Assembly: GCA_031287505.1 (NCBI GenBank)
Contig: JAITSW010000054.1
Span: 1 to 8,180, forward strand
DNA length: 8,180 bases
DNA from: Propionibacteriaceae bacterium
GTDB taxonomy: Bacteria > Actinomycetota > Actinomycetes > Propionibacteriales > Propionibacteriaceae
Direction of reading: 5' to 3'
Shown here: one piece after another, positions 1-5,846 of the stretch
Layout: each line of letters begins with the position of its first letter
Numbering within the stretch: the stretch's first letter is position 1
Notes under the pieces: model-generated
Told to the model about the DNA's origin: nothing
The model's database searches: none
What the model saw: only the letters and a program-made list of their open reading frames with translations
Translations under genes and position numbers: made by a program

Positions 1-1
1 T

Positions 2-49
2 GTGAAGGCCGGCGGGAAGTCGAAGACCTATACGGTCAAGGTTTCGTAG
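2..49 (+). CDS. C-terminal end of an unidentified protein (5' truncated by the window)
   Basis: The window opens inside a reading frame that ends with a TAG at 47-49. The last residues read VKAGGKSKTYTVKVS. Alternating polar and hydrophobic residues with a closing TVKV resemble the last strand of a secreted Ig-like or other beta-sandwich domain, but 15 residues cannot name a family. GC-rich hairpins follow directly, which agrees with a transcript end here. The frame has no internal stop, but it is very short, so it could be chance. Confidence 0.5.
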   Translation: MKAGGKSKTYTVKVS

Positions 50-245
50 CCGGTTTCGGGCAGCGGTTTCCCCGCGGGGGTCGTCGGATCGCAGACGGCC
101 CTTGCGGGGGCTTCCCCGGCTTTAGCTGCCCGCCCGGGTTCTGTCTGAGACAGGAGGAGTCCGGTATCAAAAAAGAACAAAGAACAAACCCGCTGGTGAC
201 GGCTCGACTCGGCCGCACCCTCTACTCCCTTGAAAGGATCATGTA
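50..245. other. Spacer before cutC with hairpins, a dyad and a short tandem repeat
   Basis: No gene is seen in these 196 bases. Besides the GC hairpins near 70-118, there is a perfect 13-base dyad CTGTCTGAGACAG (141-153; 5-bp arms around TGA), then two tandem copies of AAAGAAC (172-185). The dyad could be an operator or a small hairpin in the cutC leader. No convincing -35/-10 pair was found. Confidence 0.4.
98..125 (+). terminator. GC-rich hairpin, candidate terminator of the upstream gene
   Basis: A 5-bp stem CGGGG (105-109) with loop GCTT pairs with CCCCG (114-118) and is followed by GCTTTA. A competing pairing is GCCC (98-101) with GGGC (108-111), followed by TT. Another GC palindrome, CCCCGCGGGG, lies at 70-79. 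The T run is short, so intrinsic termination is plausible but not certain. Confidence 0.35.
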
Positions 246-248
246 ATG
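232..248 (+). promoter_or_regulatory. cutC ribosome binding site with an overlapping start-stop codon pair
   Basis: The sequence GAAAGGA (232-238) is the Shine-Dalgarno site. An ATG at 241-243 is followed at once by TAA (244-246), whose last A is the first base of the cutC ATG (246-248). The first ATG is only 2 bases from the Shine-Dalgarno site and the second is 7 bases away, so the second is the natural start. Confidence 0.6.
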
Positions 249-965
249 CAACTCGAAATAGCGGTTACCAGCGCGCTTGGAGCCCGGACGGCCGCCGAAG
301 GCGGTGCTGATCGGATAGAACTTTGCGCGGTGCTCGAACTAGGCGGCGTCACCCCGTCTGAGGGGTTGCTCGAACGGAGCCTCGAAGCCGGACTGCCCAT
401 CAGTGTGCTCGTTCGGTGTCGGCCGGGCGATTTTGTATACTCCGGCGACGAGATCGACACCATGGTCGCCGAAGCGCGCGCCGTAGTGCGCGCCGGTGCG
501 GAAGGCGTCGTGGTGGGCGCTCTGACCGAAGCCGGAGAATTCGACCGAGAGGCCACCCTCCGGATGGCGGAGGCGGCCAGGCAGGTCAACCCCGACTGCA
601 AGGTCACCTTCCATCGTGCCATCGATACCGTCGCAGAGCCGCTGCGCGTTTTTCAGTCACTGCTCGACAGCGGTTTCCGGTTTGACCGGGTGCTCACCTC
701 CGGCACCGCAGAACGCGCAGCGGACGGCATCGACACGATCCGGCGACTCGCGGAACTCGCACCGCCCGGCCTGGAAATCCTGGCCGGCGGCGGGGTGACG
801 GTTCCCACCATTGGCCAGCTCATTGCGGCGGGCGCCGGCAGCGTTCACCTTTCTGCGAAGGTTCCCGTCTTGCAGCGAGACGGCTCCGCTGAACGTTACC
901 AGACCGATCTGGACACGGTGCGCGCCGCCAGGGCGGCGGTCGACGCCGCCAAGGCGGGCGCCTGA
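246..965 (+). CDS. cutC: CutC family protein (copper homeostasis protein)
   Basis: This 239-residue protein has the usual CutC length (about 240-250) and is predicted to be a cytosolic TIM-barrel protein. Family landmarks are all present in order: GGADRIELC near residue 20, LELGGVTPS near 31, VLVRCRPGDFVYS near 54, GVVVGALT near 85, KVTFHRAIDT near 119, DRVLTSG near 147, GLEILAGGGV near 175 and SVHLSAKVP near 200. CutC was linked to copper tolerance in E. coli, but that phenotype was later traced to a small RNA within the gene, so the biochemical role remains uncertain. The gene is alone on its strand, converges with padR, and has its own Shine-Dalgarno site. Its base composition is richer in GC than the right-hand part of the window. 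The family call is secure; the copper role is not. Confidence 0.93.
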   Translation: MQLEIAVTSALGARTAAEGGADRIELCAVLELGGVTPSEGLLERSLEAGLPISVLVRCRPGDFVYSGDEIDTMVAEARAVVRAGAEGVVVGALTEAGEFDREATLRMAEAARQVNPDCKVTFHRAIDTVAEPLRVFQSLLDSGFRFDRVLTSGTAERAADGIDTIRRLAELAPPGLEILAGGGVTVPTIGQLIAAGAGSVHLSAKVPVLQRDGSAERYQTDLDTVRAARAAVDAAKAGA

Positions 966-1084
966 ACTCTTCCGAACGCGTGACAGGGTGCCGCACTGCC
1001 CGGGCGGCAGGTTCCTATCAGCGGCAGCAACATTGCGGCGGGCAGCCAGGTGCGCTCTCGCCTGTCGAGGGTGCGGGCGATCAT
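896..1084 (-). CDS. Short ORF coupled to padR, probably a truncated partner gene
   Basis: The ATG (1084-1082) overlaps the padR stop as ATGA, and the strand reads GGAGG followed by four bases and then ATG, a strong Shine-Dalgarno site. This start is therefore likely to be used. The 62-residue product begins MIARTLDRRERTWLPAAMLLPLIG, with a basic stretch and then a short hydrophobic segment. After about residue 28 it becomes low-complexity and runs 70 bases antisense into the cutC 3' end, which is unlikely to be real coding sequence. PadR genes are often co-transcribed with a small membrane protein gene, so I read this as the surviving start of such a partner whose body was lost. It could also be a short true peptide. 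Confidence 0.4.
   Translation of the reverse strand: MIARTLDRRERTWLPAAMLLPLIGTCRPGSAAPCHAFGRVQAPALAASTAALAARTVSRSVW
989..1009. terminator. Candidate hairpin between cutC and padR
   Basis: TGCCGC (989-994) pairs with GCGGCA (1004-1009) around a 9-base loop. The hairpin lies 24 bases after the cutC stop and could serve either strand. No T run follows on either side, so this is a weak terminator call. Confidence 0.3.
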
Positions 1085-1419
1085 CGTTCCTCCAAGATGG
1101 CGGCCACGGCGGCTGCGACGGTGTCGAAGGTCGCAGCCATGGCGCGTAGTTGGGCGCGTCCGGCGTCGGTGAGCGTGTAATACTTGCGCGGCGGGCCGAC
1201 CGGCGATTCCTTCCAGGTGGTTCGCACCAGGCCGTTTTTGGCCAGCCGGGCGAGCAGTGGGTAGGCGGTGCCCGCGGTGATGGACAACGCGGGGTGGGCG
1301 GCGAGTTCGCCCACCAATTGAGAGCCGTATTTGGGGGTGCCGGTGAGCAGGCCGAGCAAGGCGAGTTCGAGCACCCCTTTGCGTAACTGCGAGGCCCAGA
1401 CATCCGGTTCGGTTGACAC
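1081..1419 (-). CDS. PadR family transcriptional regulator
   Basis: This is a 112-residue winged-helix protein of the small PadR type. Family signatures include the LLGLLTGTPKYGSQLVGEL helix near residues 20-39, the recognition-helix region with GTAYPLLARLAKNGLV near 49-64, and the wing GPPRKYYTLTDAGR near 73-86. PadR proteins bind as dimers to operators at their own and linked genes and respond to phenolics, drugs or unknown ligands. I chose the GTG at 1419: an upstream ATG at 1476 would add a 19-residue tail unlike the family, and a well-spaced promoter puts transcription start on this GTG. The next ORF overlaps the stop by ATGA, which implies a bicistronic transcript. The ligand and targets cannot be told. 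Confidence 0.88.
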   Translation of the reverse strand: MSTEPDVWASQLRKGVLELALLGLLTGTPKYGSQLVGELAAHPALSITAGTAYPLLARLAKNGLVRTTWKESPVGPPRKYYTLTDAGRAQLRAMAATFDTVAAAVAAILEER

Positions 1420-1460
1420 AACTCTATGGTATTGCCAGCTAGCAGGTAATGCAAGGTAGC
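1419..1460 (-). promoter_or_regulatory. Predicted leaderless promoter of padR
   Basis: On the minus strand TTGCAT (1454-1449) and TACCAT (1431-1426) are separated by 17 bases, and six bases after the -10 box comes the G of the GTG start (1419). This predicts a leaderless mRNA, common in actinobacteria, and explains the lack of a Shine-Dalgarno site. TACCT occurs twice in the upstream half with a 10-base period, a possible autoregulatory site. Confidence 0.5.
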
Positions 1461-1559
1461 AACAAGATCCAGGCAAGTGTCCGCGTTGCAGGCAACCGCG
1501 CCTAGACCTTTGCGCGTGGAGTGTTTTGGGTTTCGGCAGGCTTACAGGCTGTGAAAGCC

Positions 1560-1572
1560 AAGGCGCAGCCTT
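1560..1572. terminator. Weak candidate terminator after the transporter gene
   Basis: AAGGC (1560-1564), loop GCA and GCCTT (1568-1572) form a short hairpin just downstream of the minus-strand transporter stop. A pyrimidine run (TTCTC) follows it only on the plus strand, so support as a terminator for the minus-strand operon is weak. Confidence 0.2.
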
Positions 1573-1575
1573 TTC

Positions 1576-2217
1576 TCATTCTTTGAGTTTTTCGATGACT
1601 TCGAACCCGGACTCGACGTCTCCGCGCCAGGCTTCTATGCCTTCCCGGATGGCAAGTACCGCCACTACGAGGGCAGCTACCCGGTCAGCCCAAGTCCAGT
1701 TGAAGAGCGAGTTTGCCAGCAAGCCGATCAAGACAGTCCCAGATAAATAGACACAAAGCAAAAGCTGCTTGGCATCTGCCTGGACGCTGCGCGAGCCCAG
1801 TTCGCGCCCCGTTTGGGTCTCAATCATGGCCAGCAACGGCATCAAGACGATACTCATCACCGTGATCACAATCCCAAGCGGGCTGTGCGCGATGGTGTTC
1901 TCTTCAAATAACCCGAAGGCCGTGTCGGCGACGACATAGGCGGCCAGGGCAAAGAACGCGCATGCGATAGCGCGTACCGTCGCTTTCTCCCAGCGTTCGG
2001 GATCTTTACGGGTGAATTGCCATGCCACCGCGACCGCAGAGGTAACTTCAATGGCCGAGTCCAAGCCGAACCCAATCAATGCCGTGGAAGAGGAAGTAAC
2101 TCCGGCAACAATTGAAACGATTGCCTCGATCACGTTATAGATGATTGTGAAGGCGACAATCAGCCGCACCCGCCGATGCAAGAGAGCGCGGCGTCCGTCC
2201 GAAAGAGTTTCACTCAT
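1576..2217 (-). CDS. CDF-like cation efflux protein without the C-terminal cytosolic domain
   Basis: This 213-residue membrane protein has six predicted helices (about 16-38, 44-66, 80-102, 113-133, 153-171, 176-193). Helix 2 carries GFGLDSAIEV with D53 and E57, in the place of the metal-binding Asp/His motif of cation diffusion facilitators, and D148 sits before helix 5, followed by C155. CDF proteins exchange cytosolic divalent metal for protons. Classical CDFs are about 300 residues with a cytosolic metal-sensing tail; here only about 20 residues follow helix 6, so this is the short tail-less subtype. The start ATG overlaps the stop of the CmtR-like gene (ATGA) and has GGTGGG upstream, so the two are co-translated. 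Context suggests export of Cd(II), Pb(II) or Zn(II). The substrate is inferred only from the regulator. Confidence 0.8.
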   Translation of the reverse strand: MSETLSDGRRALLHRRVRLIVAFTIIYNVIEAIVSIVAGVTSSSTALIGFGLDSAIEVTSAVAVAWQFTRKDPERWEKATVRAIACAFFALAAYVVADTAFGLFEENTIAHSPLGIVITVMSIVLMPLLAMIETQTGRELGSRSVQADAKQLLLCVYLSGTVLIGLLANSLFNWTWADRVAALVVAVLAIREGIEAWRGDVESGFEVIEKLKE

Positions 2218-2567
2218 AGTTGCCCACCTCTTTTGCCGTGCCCGTATCTGGGGCAGTCTTCCACCGCATAGCCAGTTGCCTGCAGCACACGTTGCGCATA
2301 CTCCAACAGCAACAACACTTCGGGGCAGGCCAGCGAGTAGAACACCTCACGCCCTTGCGGCCTTCCAGTGATCAGCCCGCAATCCCGCAGGCAGGCCACA
2401 TGTTCGGAGACCGTTGATTGAGCTAGTTTCACTTCGGCCATTAGGTCGCTAACCCGGTGTTCTCCGTGAGCAAGGCAAGCAATAATCACCAAGCGGGAAG
2501 AATCTGACAGCGAACGGAATAGCGACTCCACTCCAGGGGGAATCACAACATCAGGATGCATCGGCAT
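2214..2567 (-). CDS. ArsR/SmtB family metal sensor, CmtR-like
   Basis: This 117-residue protein has the ArsR winged-helix plan: a FRSLSDSSRLVIIACL helix near 17-32, the recognition region LAQSTVSEHVACLRDCGLI near 48-66, and the wing GRPQGREVFYSLA near 68-80. C59 and C63 lie four apart in the recognition helix and C105 lies in the tail (VEDCPRYGH). Mycobacterial CmtR uses Cys57, Cys61 and Cys102 for Cd(II)/Pb(II), with nearly the same spacing, so this is a CmtR-type site. Two extra cysteines are C31 and C81. Members of this family repress and leave DNA when metal binds. The gene is first in an operon with the cation transporter, so self-regulated efflux is likely. The ATG at 2567 has no Shine-Dalgarno site; promoter spacing supports a leaderless start there. 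The ATG two codons on (2561) is an alternative. Confidence 0.9.
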   Translation of the reverse strand: MPMHPDVVIPPGVESLFRSLSDSSRLVIIACLAHGEHRVSDLMAEVKLAQSTVSEHVACLRDCGLITGRPQGREVFYSLACPEVLLLLEYAQRVLQATGYAVEDCPRYGHGKRGGQL

Positions 2568-2602
2568 ATGACGATGTTATCGGACAATGACGATATATTC
2601 AA
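2567..2602 (-). promoter_or_regulatory. Predicted leaderless promoter and operator of the cmtR-like operon
   Basis: On the minus strand TTGAAT (2602-2597) and TAACAT (2579-2574) have a 17-base spacer, and six bases later comes the A of the start codon (2567), so the mRNA should be leaderless. The geometry is the same as at padR. The octamer ATCGTCAT occurs twice in the same direction (plus-strand 2587-2594 and 2568-2575) with a 19-base period. One copy lies in the spacer and the other overlaps the end of the -10 box, an ideal place for a repressor to block RNA polymerase. Confidence 0.55.
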
Positions 2603-2623
2603 GACTTAAATCTCAGCGAACTC

Positions 2624-2765
2624 TTACCTCAGCACGGCTACTGCGGCGTCGTGCCAGGCTCTTTGCGATGTTGGGATGAGTTCGGTGTAGACCACTTTTC
2701 CTTGCTCATCGGCAATGACGATTGGCGAGCCAACAGGCTCCCTTCACGCGCCGGTAATCAAGGAC
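2624..2765 (-). pseudogene. Decayed 3' end of a thiol peroxidase gene (tpx)
   Basis: From the stop at 2626-2624 the minus strand reads back to PIVIADEQGKVVYTELIP (2725-2672), which matches the near-C-terminal part of actinobacterial thiol peroxidase (mycobacterial Tpx: AIVVIGADGNVAYTELVP). If one base is restored at each of three points (near 2672, 2662 and 2654), the following residues become NIAKEPGHDAAVAVL, aligning residue by residue with the family end EIAQEPNYEAALAAL. Upstream, another frame gives KGACWLA, like the PMAGLLA that precedes this part. The catalytic N-terminal half with its Cys is absent; the neighbouring gene occupies that place. No intact ORF exists. Sequencing indels could mimic the frame changes, but not the loss of the 5' half. 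Confidence 0.72.
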
Positions 2766-3166
2766 TACTGATTCAGGGGAGGCACGTGGCTTTCCTGGGA
2801 CGAGCCGGCGTCCTTCTGGCCTGATCGCGGCCAGTTCGGCCAGTCCTTGACGCGCTCTGGCGGATGGCCGACAACGAAGCATCCCTGTGGCTGGAAGTGA
2901 GGGTCTTCGATGTATCGCTTCCCGGTCGCCCGAGCGGGAAGGATCCCCAGGAGAAGAGCCATCGGGGTGCCAGCGAGCCACCACGGTGAGACCTCAGCCA
3001 GCCGAAACTGGGTGAGAAGAATCGTGGCGATCGTCGACATGTAGCCCAGCCAATCTGTGAGACGAAGACGGTTCAGCGCAAAGGCCCACACAGGGTACGA
3101 GAGCCCCGCTGCTGTCAGCAGCAGCGCTAAGGGCCATAGGACGCTCCACAGCACGAAATAAACCAT
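2765..3166 (-). CDS. Unrecognised small membrane protein
   Basis: This 133-residue protein is not recognised. Residues 1-80 are hydrophobic with about three membrane segments (roughly 5-24, 40-56 and 62-78), separated by short basic turns (NRLRLTDW near 32). The remaining 53 residues are polar, rich in Pro, Gly, Gln and Trp, and end SSQESHVPPLNQ, probably a disordered cytosolic tail. The ATG at 3166 has no close Shine-Dalgarno site; GGGGAA lies too far upstream, so the start is uncertain. It sits 95 bases after the PH-domain gene on the same strand and ends where the tpx remnant begins, so its tail may be an accidental extension into old tpx sequence. A genuine but truncated gene is possible. 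Confidence 0.55.
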   Translation of the reverse strand: MVYFVLWSVLWPLALLLTAAGLSYPVWAFALNRLRLTDWLGYMSTIATILLTQFRLAEVSPWWLAGTPMALLLGILPARATGKRYIEDPHFQPQGCFVVGHPPERVKDWPNWPRSGQKDAGSSQESHVPPLNQ

Positions 3167-3261
3167 GATAGTGTCACCGTTCCCCTATGCCGTTGGCCGC
3201 TGGCCGTTCAGCAGGCTGTTTTCTTACTGCTAGCGTATATGCCTCACGCGCGGAAGCACTG

Positions 3262-5100
3262 TCATGCGGGCTCCGTTCCATATTGACCCAGCGCCTGATT
3301 ACGGGTAGAAGGACGTGCCCATTCGAGATAGCCCGCAGCTTCTGCGGCATCCAGATCGCGCAAGGTGGTTGTTGTGCCGCCGACACCGGCAGCAGTCCGA
3401 ACAGAGATACTGGCGACCTGGGCTAGATGCTGCATCGGATTTTCATGGGTTGTCGCAAACTGGATCTTGCCACGCGGGATATAAGAGGTTTTCAATCCGT
3501 AACCGCCCTGGCGGATAGCAATCATTGCGGCATTGTAGGCATAACCGGCATGCCGGTACCACAGTACTGAACCGACTGCGCTCAGTAGCAGCAGTACAGT
3601 GAAAAGTGTCCAAATGCCAATCCACCAATGCTGCTCGAGTTTTCCGCCAAACAGATAATGGGCAGCCAACAGCGCTGCGGCGATGACAAGGTTCGGCAAT
3701 ACCGCGCGCCTGATGAACGCCCTTCGCAACGCTATGTGCGGCAGTGGTTTTAGTTCGCCCGCAACGGGCCGCTGGCTGAATTCCGGCAGCAGCTTGGCCA
3801 ATAGCGCGTCTACCTGCGAATAACGGACGAAGGGATGTGCCAACAAACCTTCGGTGGCGCTCTGCCCGTTGTTGGCCTGGGAGTCGTTGGCCGAATCCAC
3901 GGTGAGCAGGTTTATTTCCGCATAGCCGATGAGTCGCCGCAGGAATCCCCGCTTCACCTCGACGGATTGAATCCGGGTGATGGACACGCTCTTGTATTGA
4001 CGTTGCAGCAGACCCCGCTCCACTTCAATTCGCCCGTCGCGCCGCCGTGCTTTGAAGCCGCCAAAACTAATGGCGGATTTGATCACGGAAAGCAAGAGCA
4101 CGGCGACAAATAAGGCAAGGCCCATCCCGATAAGGAAAGGAAGGGCTTGAGCTTTCAGCATTTCCGTCAAACGTTCAAATTCGTTGGAGATGTGGCTCCC
4201 GGCGAGGCTCAAATACTGCGGGATTTGGGTCAGGAAACCGACTATGACCAAAACCGCGAGGTAGTGGTGGTCGTTTGAGATAGCCGAAAGTATGACCTCT
4301 TTCAGGGTGAGTCCATACTCGAACTCGATTGGCGCCGTTTCGTTGTAGTCTTCAGCCAATATGCCGCGAACTCCAGCCAACGAGTCTTCCATTTCACGGG
4401 TCAAACTTCCGTCATTTTGGGCTTGGCCTGGAACCGCCGTTACCAAAGGCGGCTGCTGGGGGTGCGCGGTATCTGATAGGTGGCCCAAAATCGGGATCTC
4501 AGGTGGCAGAGGGCTGGTAGACGGGGCTGATATTAATGTGGAGCCGTGTGCGGCTCGTTTGCGGGCGAAGACTTCGGAGCGCAGGGCTTCAGCCTGGTTG
4601 AGTTTCAAAGCGGGAATCTGGACACCTTTATTGGTGGCACCACCTGCGGTCTCTACAGTAAGGCGAACCAATCCAAGGACGCGTTCGATCAAGCCGGCTT
4701 TGAAGTCGATGGACTGAACCCGTTGGAAGGGAATATGTACCTGCTGTTTGAAGATGATGCCGGAATAGATGTGCAGCTCGGCGGCGGTGATCTCCCACAG
4801 AAACCGTTTGTAGTAGATGAAGGCGAAAAACGCGACTAGGGCGAACACCAGCACAACGACGCAGATGGGAACGATGATCACCAAAAGGCTGGAACCAAAT
4901 CCCTGCTCTTCCAGCGTCTCCAAGAGTGGAGGCAGGTTGGGAGCTATCCCGACAACTGCGGCAATGAGGAGGCCCACCAGCCACCGCACTGAATTAATCA
5001 CCACATAAGCCGGATGGATGTGATGCAAGCCTGGGGCGATGCCGCCAGTTGGAGTCAGCGTCGGAACCACTTGCTGTGGCTGGGTCTGGGGGTCAGACAT
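3262..5100 (-). CDS. Membrane protein with three bacterial PH (DUF304) domains, YdbT-like
   Basis: This 612-residue protein repeats the same module three times: a pair of membrane helices followed by a soluble bacterial PH-like (bPH2/DUF304) domain. Helices lie at about 34-55 and 72-97, 280-300 and 320-343, and 465-485 and 493-513; PH modules at about 98-185, 345-437 and 512-597. Repeated motifs are FKQQVHIPFQRVQSIDFKAGLIERVLG (near 117), YKSVSITRIQSVEVKRGFLRRLIG (369) and SYIPRGKIQFATTHENPM (539). A Pro-rich linker (about 186-260) separates modules one and two. The start at 5100 was chosen because it overlaps the upstream gene by 8 bases and the earlier ATG at 5223 would add sequence read out of that gene. 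B. subtilis YdbT works with YdbS and is SigW-controlled, protecting against bacteriocin-like peptides; that role is only by analogy. The exact partner or ligand is unknown. Confidence 0.85.
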   Translation of the reverse strand: MSDPQTQPQQVVPTLTPTGGIAPGLHHIHPAYVVINSVRWLVGLLIAAVVGIAPNLPPLLETLEEQGFGSSLLVIIVPICVVVLVFALVAFFAFIYYKRFLWEITAAELHIYSGIIFKQQVHIPFQRVQSIDFKAGLIERVLGLVRLTVETAGGATNKGVQIPALKLNQAEALRSEVFARKRAAHGSTLISAPSTSPLPPEIPILGHLSDTAHPQQPPLVTAVPGQAQNDGSLTREMEDSLAGVRGILAEDYNETAPIEFEYGLTLKEVILSAISNDHHYLAVLVIVGFLTQIPQYLSLAGSHISNEFERLTEMLKAQALPFLIGMGLALFVAVLLLSVIKSAISFGGFKARRRDGRIEVERGLLQRQYKSVSITRIQSVEVKRGFLRRLIGYAEINLLTVDSANDSQANNGQSATEGLLAHPFVRYSQVDALLAKLLPEFSQRPVAGELKPLPHIALRRAFIRRAVLPNLVIAAALLAAHYLFGGKLEQHWWIGIWTLFTVLLLLSAVGSVLWYRHAGYAYNAAMIAIRQGGYGLKTSYIPRGKIQFATTHENPMQHLAQVASISVRTAAGVGGTTTTLRDLDAAEAAGYLEWARPSTRNQALGQYGTEPA

Positions 5101-5602
5101 CTTCTTGCGCAATTCTGGCCAAGACCGCAACGTGATCACGCAGCTTATCGGCCTCTTCAACTTCCAAACCGGGAATTGCGTGTTCGCCAGCCGCTGTTGA
5201 CACTGTGAAAGAAGCGAGCCCATTGGCGCGCAGAATCGGCCCCTGTTTCGTGTCGACGTTCTGTACCCGAATCAGCGGAATGATCGTGCGGGTGCGCCAA
5301 AAGATGCCTTTATGGATGTCGATTTCCTCGTCCAAGACATCAAAACTCCATTGCCGATAGCGGATTGACGGCACCACCACCACGAAGAGCGCAAACAGGA
5401 TCACTGCCGCCAAACTAAGACCCCACAAGGCAAAGGTGAACCCGAAATGACCATCGTGGGTTGGATCCGCCGCTAGCGTAAACCGCAAAATCCAGATCGG
5501 GAGAATGCCCACCAGCGACCAGATAACCACGTTGACAGCGGCGCTCAGCCGCCAGACCCGAACCACGCGTTTATCGAGTTTCCGGCTTGGTAATGGCCTC
5601 AT
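5093..5602 (-). CDS. Membrane protein with one bacterial PH (DUF304) domain, YdbS-like
   Basis: The product has 169 residues with two membrane helices (about 19-42 and 55-78) and one soluble bPH2 domain (about 83-165), including IHKGIFWRTRTIIPLIRVQNVDTKQGP. This is the YdbS plan. I start at the ATG at 5602 because GGGAA lies five bases upstream and because a longer frame (to 5995) would add 131 residues of unrelated, non-homologous sequence. The gene's stop overlaps the start of the three-PH protein by 8 bases, so the two are translated together as one complex. Its upstream region overlaps the end of the metI remnant. Direct regulators are not visible. Confidence 0.88.
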   Translation of the reverse strand: MRPLPSRKLDKRVVRVWRLSAAVNVVIWSLVGILPIWILRFTLAADPTHDGHFGFTFALWGLSLAAVILFALFVVVVPSIRYRQWSFDVLDEEIDIHKGIFWRTRTIIPLIRVQNVDTKQGPILRANGLASFTVSTAAGEHAIPGLEVEEADKLRDHVAVLARIAQEDV

Positions 5603-5619
5603 ATTGGTTCCCTTTCTCC
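5603..5619 (-). promoter_or_regulatory. Ribosome binding site of the YdbS-like gene
   Basis: The minus strand reads GGAGAAAGGGAACCAAT before the ATG at 5602. GGGAA is five bases from the start and a second purine run lies upstream. This site decides the start against the longer frame. Confidence 0.7.
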
Positions 5620-5815
5620 GCTTTCCGATGCAAAATCCGCCTTGTCGGCCAGTTTCCGAAGGCATGCGCGATCTGCACTGCCACAACGATAGCCGCGACC
5701 TTGGCATACACAACGTAGCCGCACTTGTGAAAACCGTACAGGATTGCGAAACTGCCCGAACCTCCAGCGCAACTACCCCTGCAATGACGGGCATACCCAG
5801 GATGCAAATACCAAT
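5620..5815 (-). pseudogene. Decayed 3' end of a methionine ABC permease gene (metI)
   Basis: In one minus-strand frame, residues LIGICILGMPVIAGVV (about 5812-5770) resemble the MetI segment TLIGLVSYSAMAGVV. In the next frame, GGSGSFAILYGF (about 5765-5730) matches the MetI motif GGGGLGDFAIRYGY, and the sequence goes on with KVAAIVVAVQIAHAFGNW and RRILHRK (to about 5622), like the family's closing helix and basic tail. One frame change falls between these parts near 5768. No intact start or remaining 5' part of the gene is seen, and no metN or metQ neighbours are present. It is a remnant, not a functional gene. The match is by recall of the family pattern, so it is good but not proven. Confidence 0.6.
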
Positions 5816-5846
5816 AAGACATAGCCGATGGTGCGCGGGGGCAAGC

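Noticed and set aside
657..1454. 265-codon minus-strand open frame across cutC and padR
   Set aside because: It overlaps both well-supported genes in other frames and its product is a low-complexity Pro/Arg/Ser sequence.
1420..1476. ATG start for padR at 1476
   Set aside because: The extra 19 residues contain no family similarity and overlap the predicted promoter.
3187..3426. Plus-strand ORF of 79 codons
   Set aside because: It is antisense to the end of the three-PH gene, with no Shine-Dalgarno site and no family resemblance.
5101..5223. N-terminal extension of the three-PH protein
   Set aside because: It is the YdbS-like coding sequence read in another frame.
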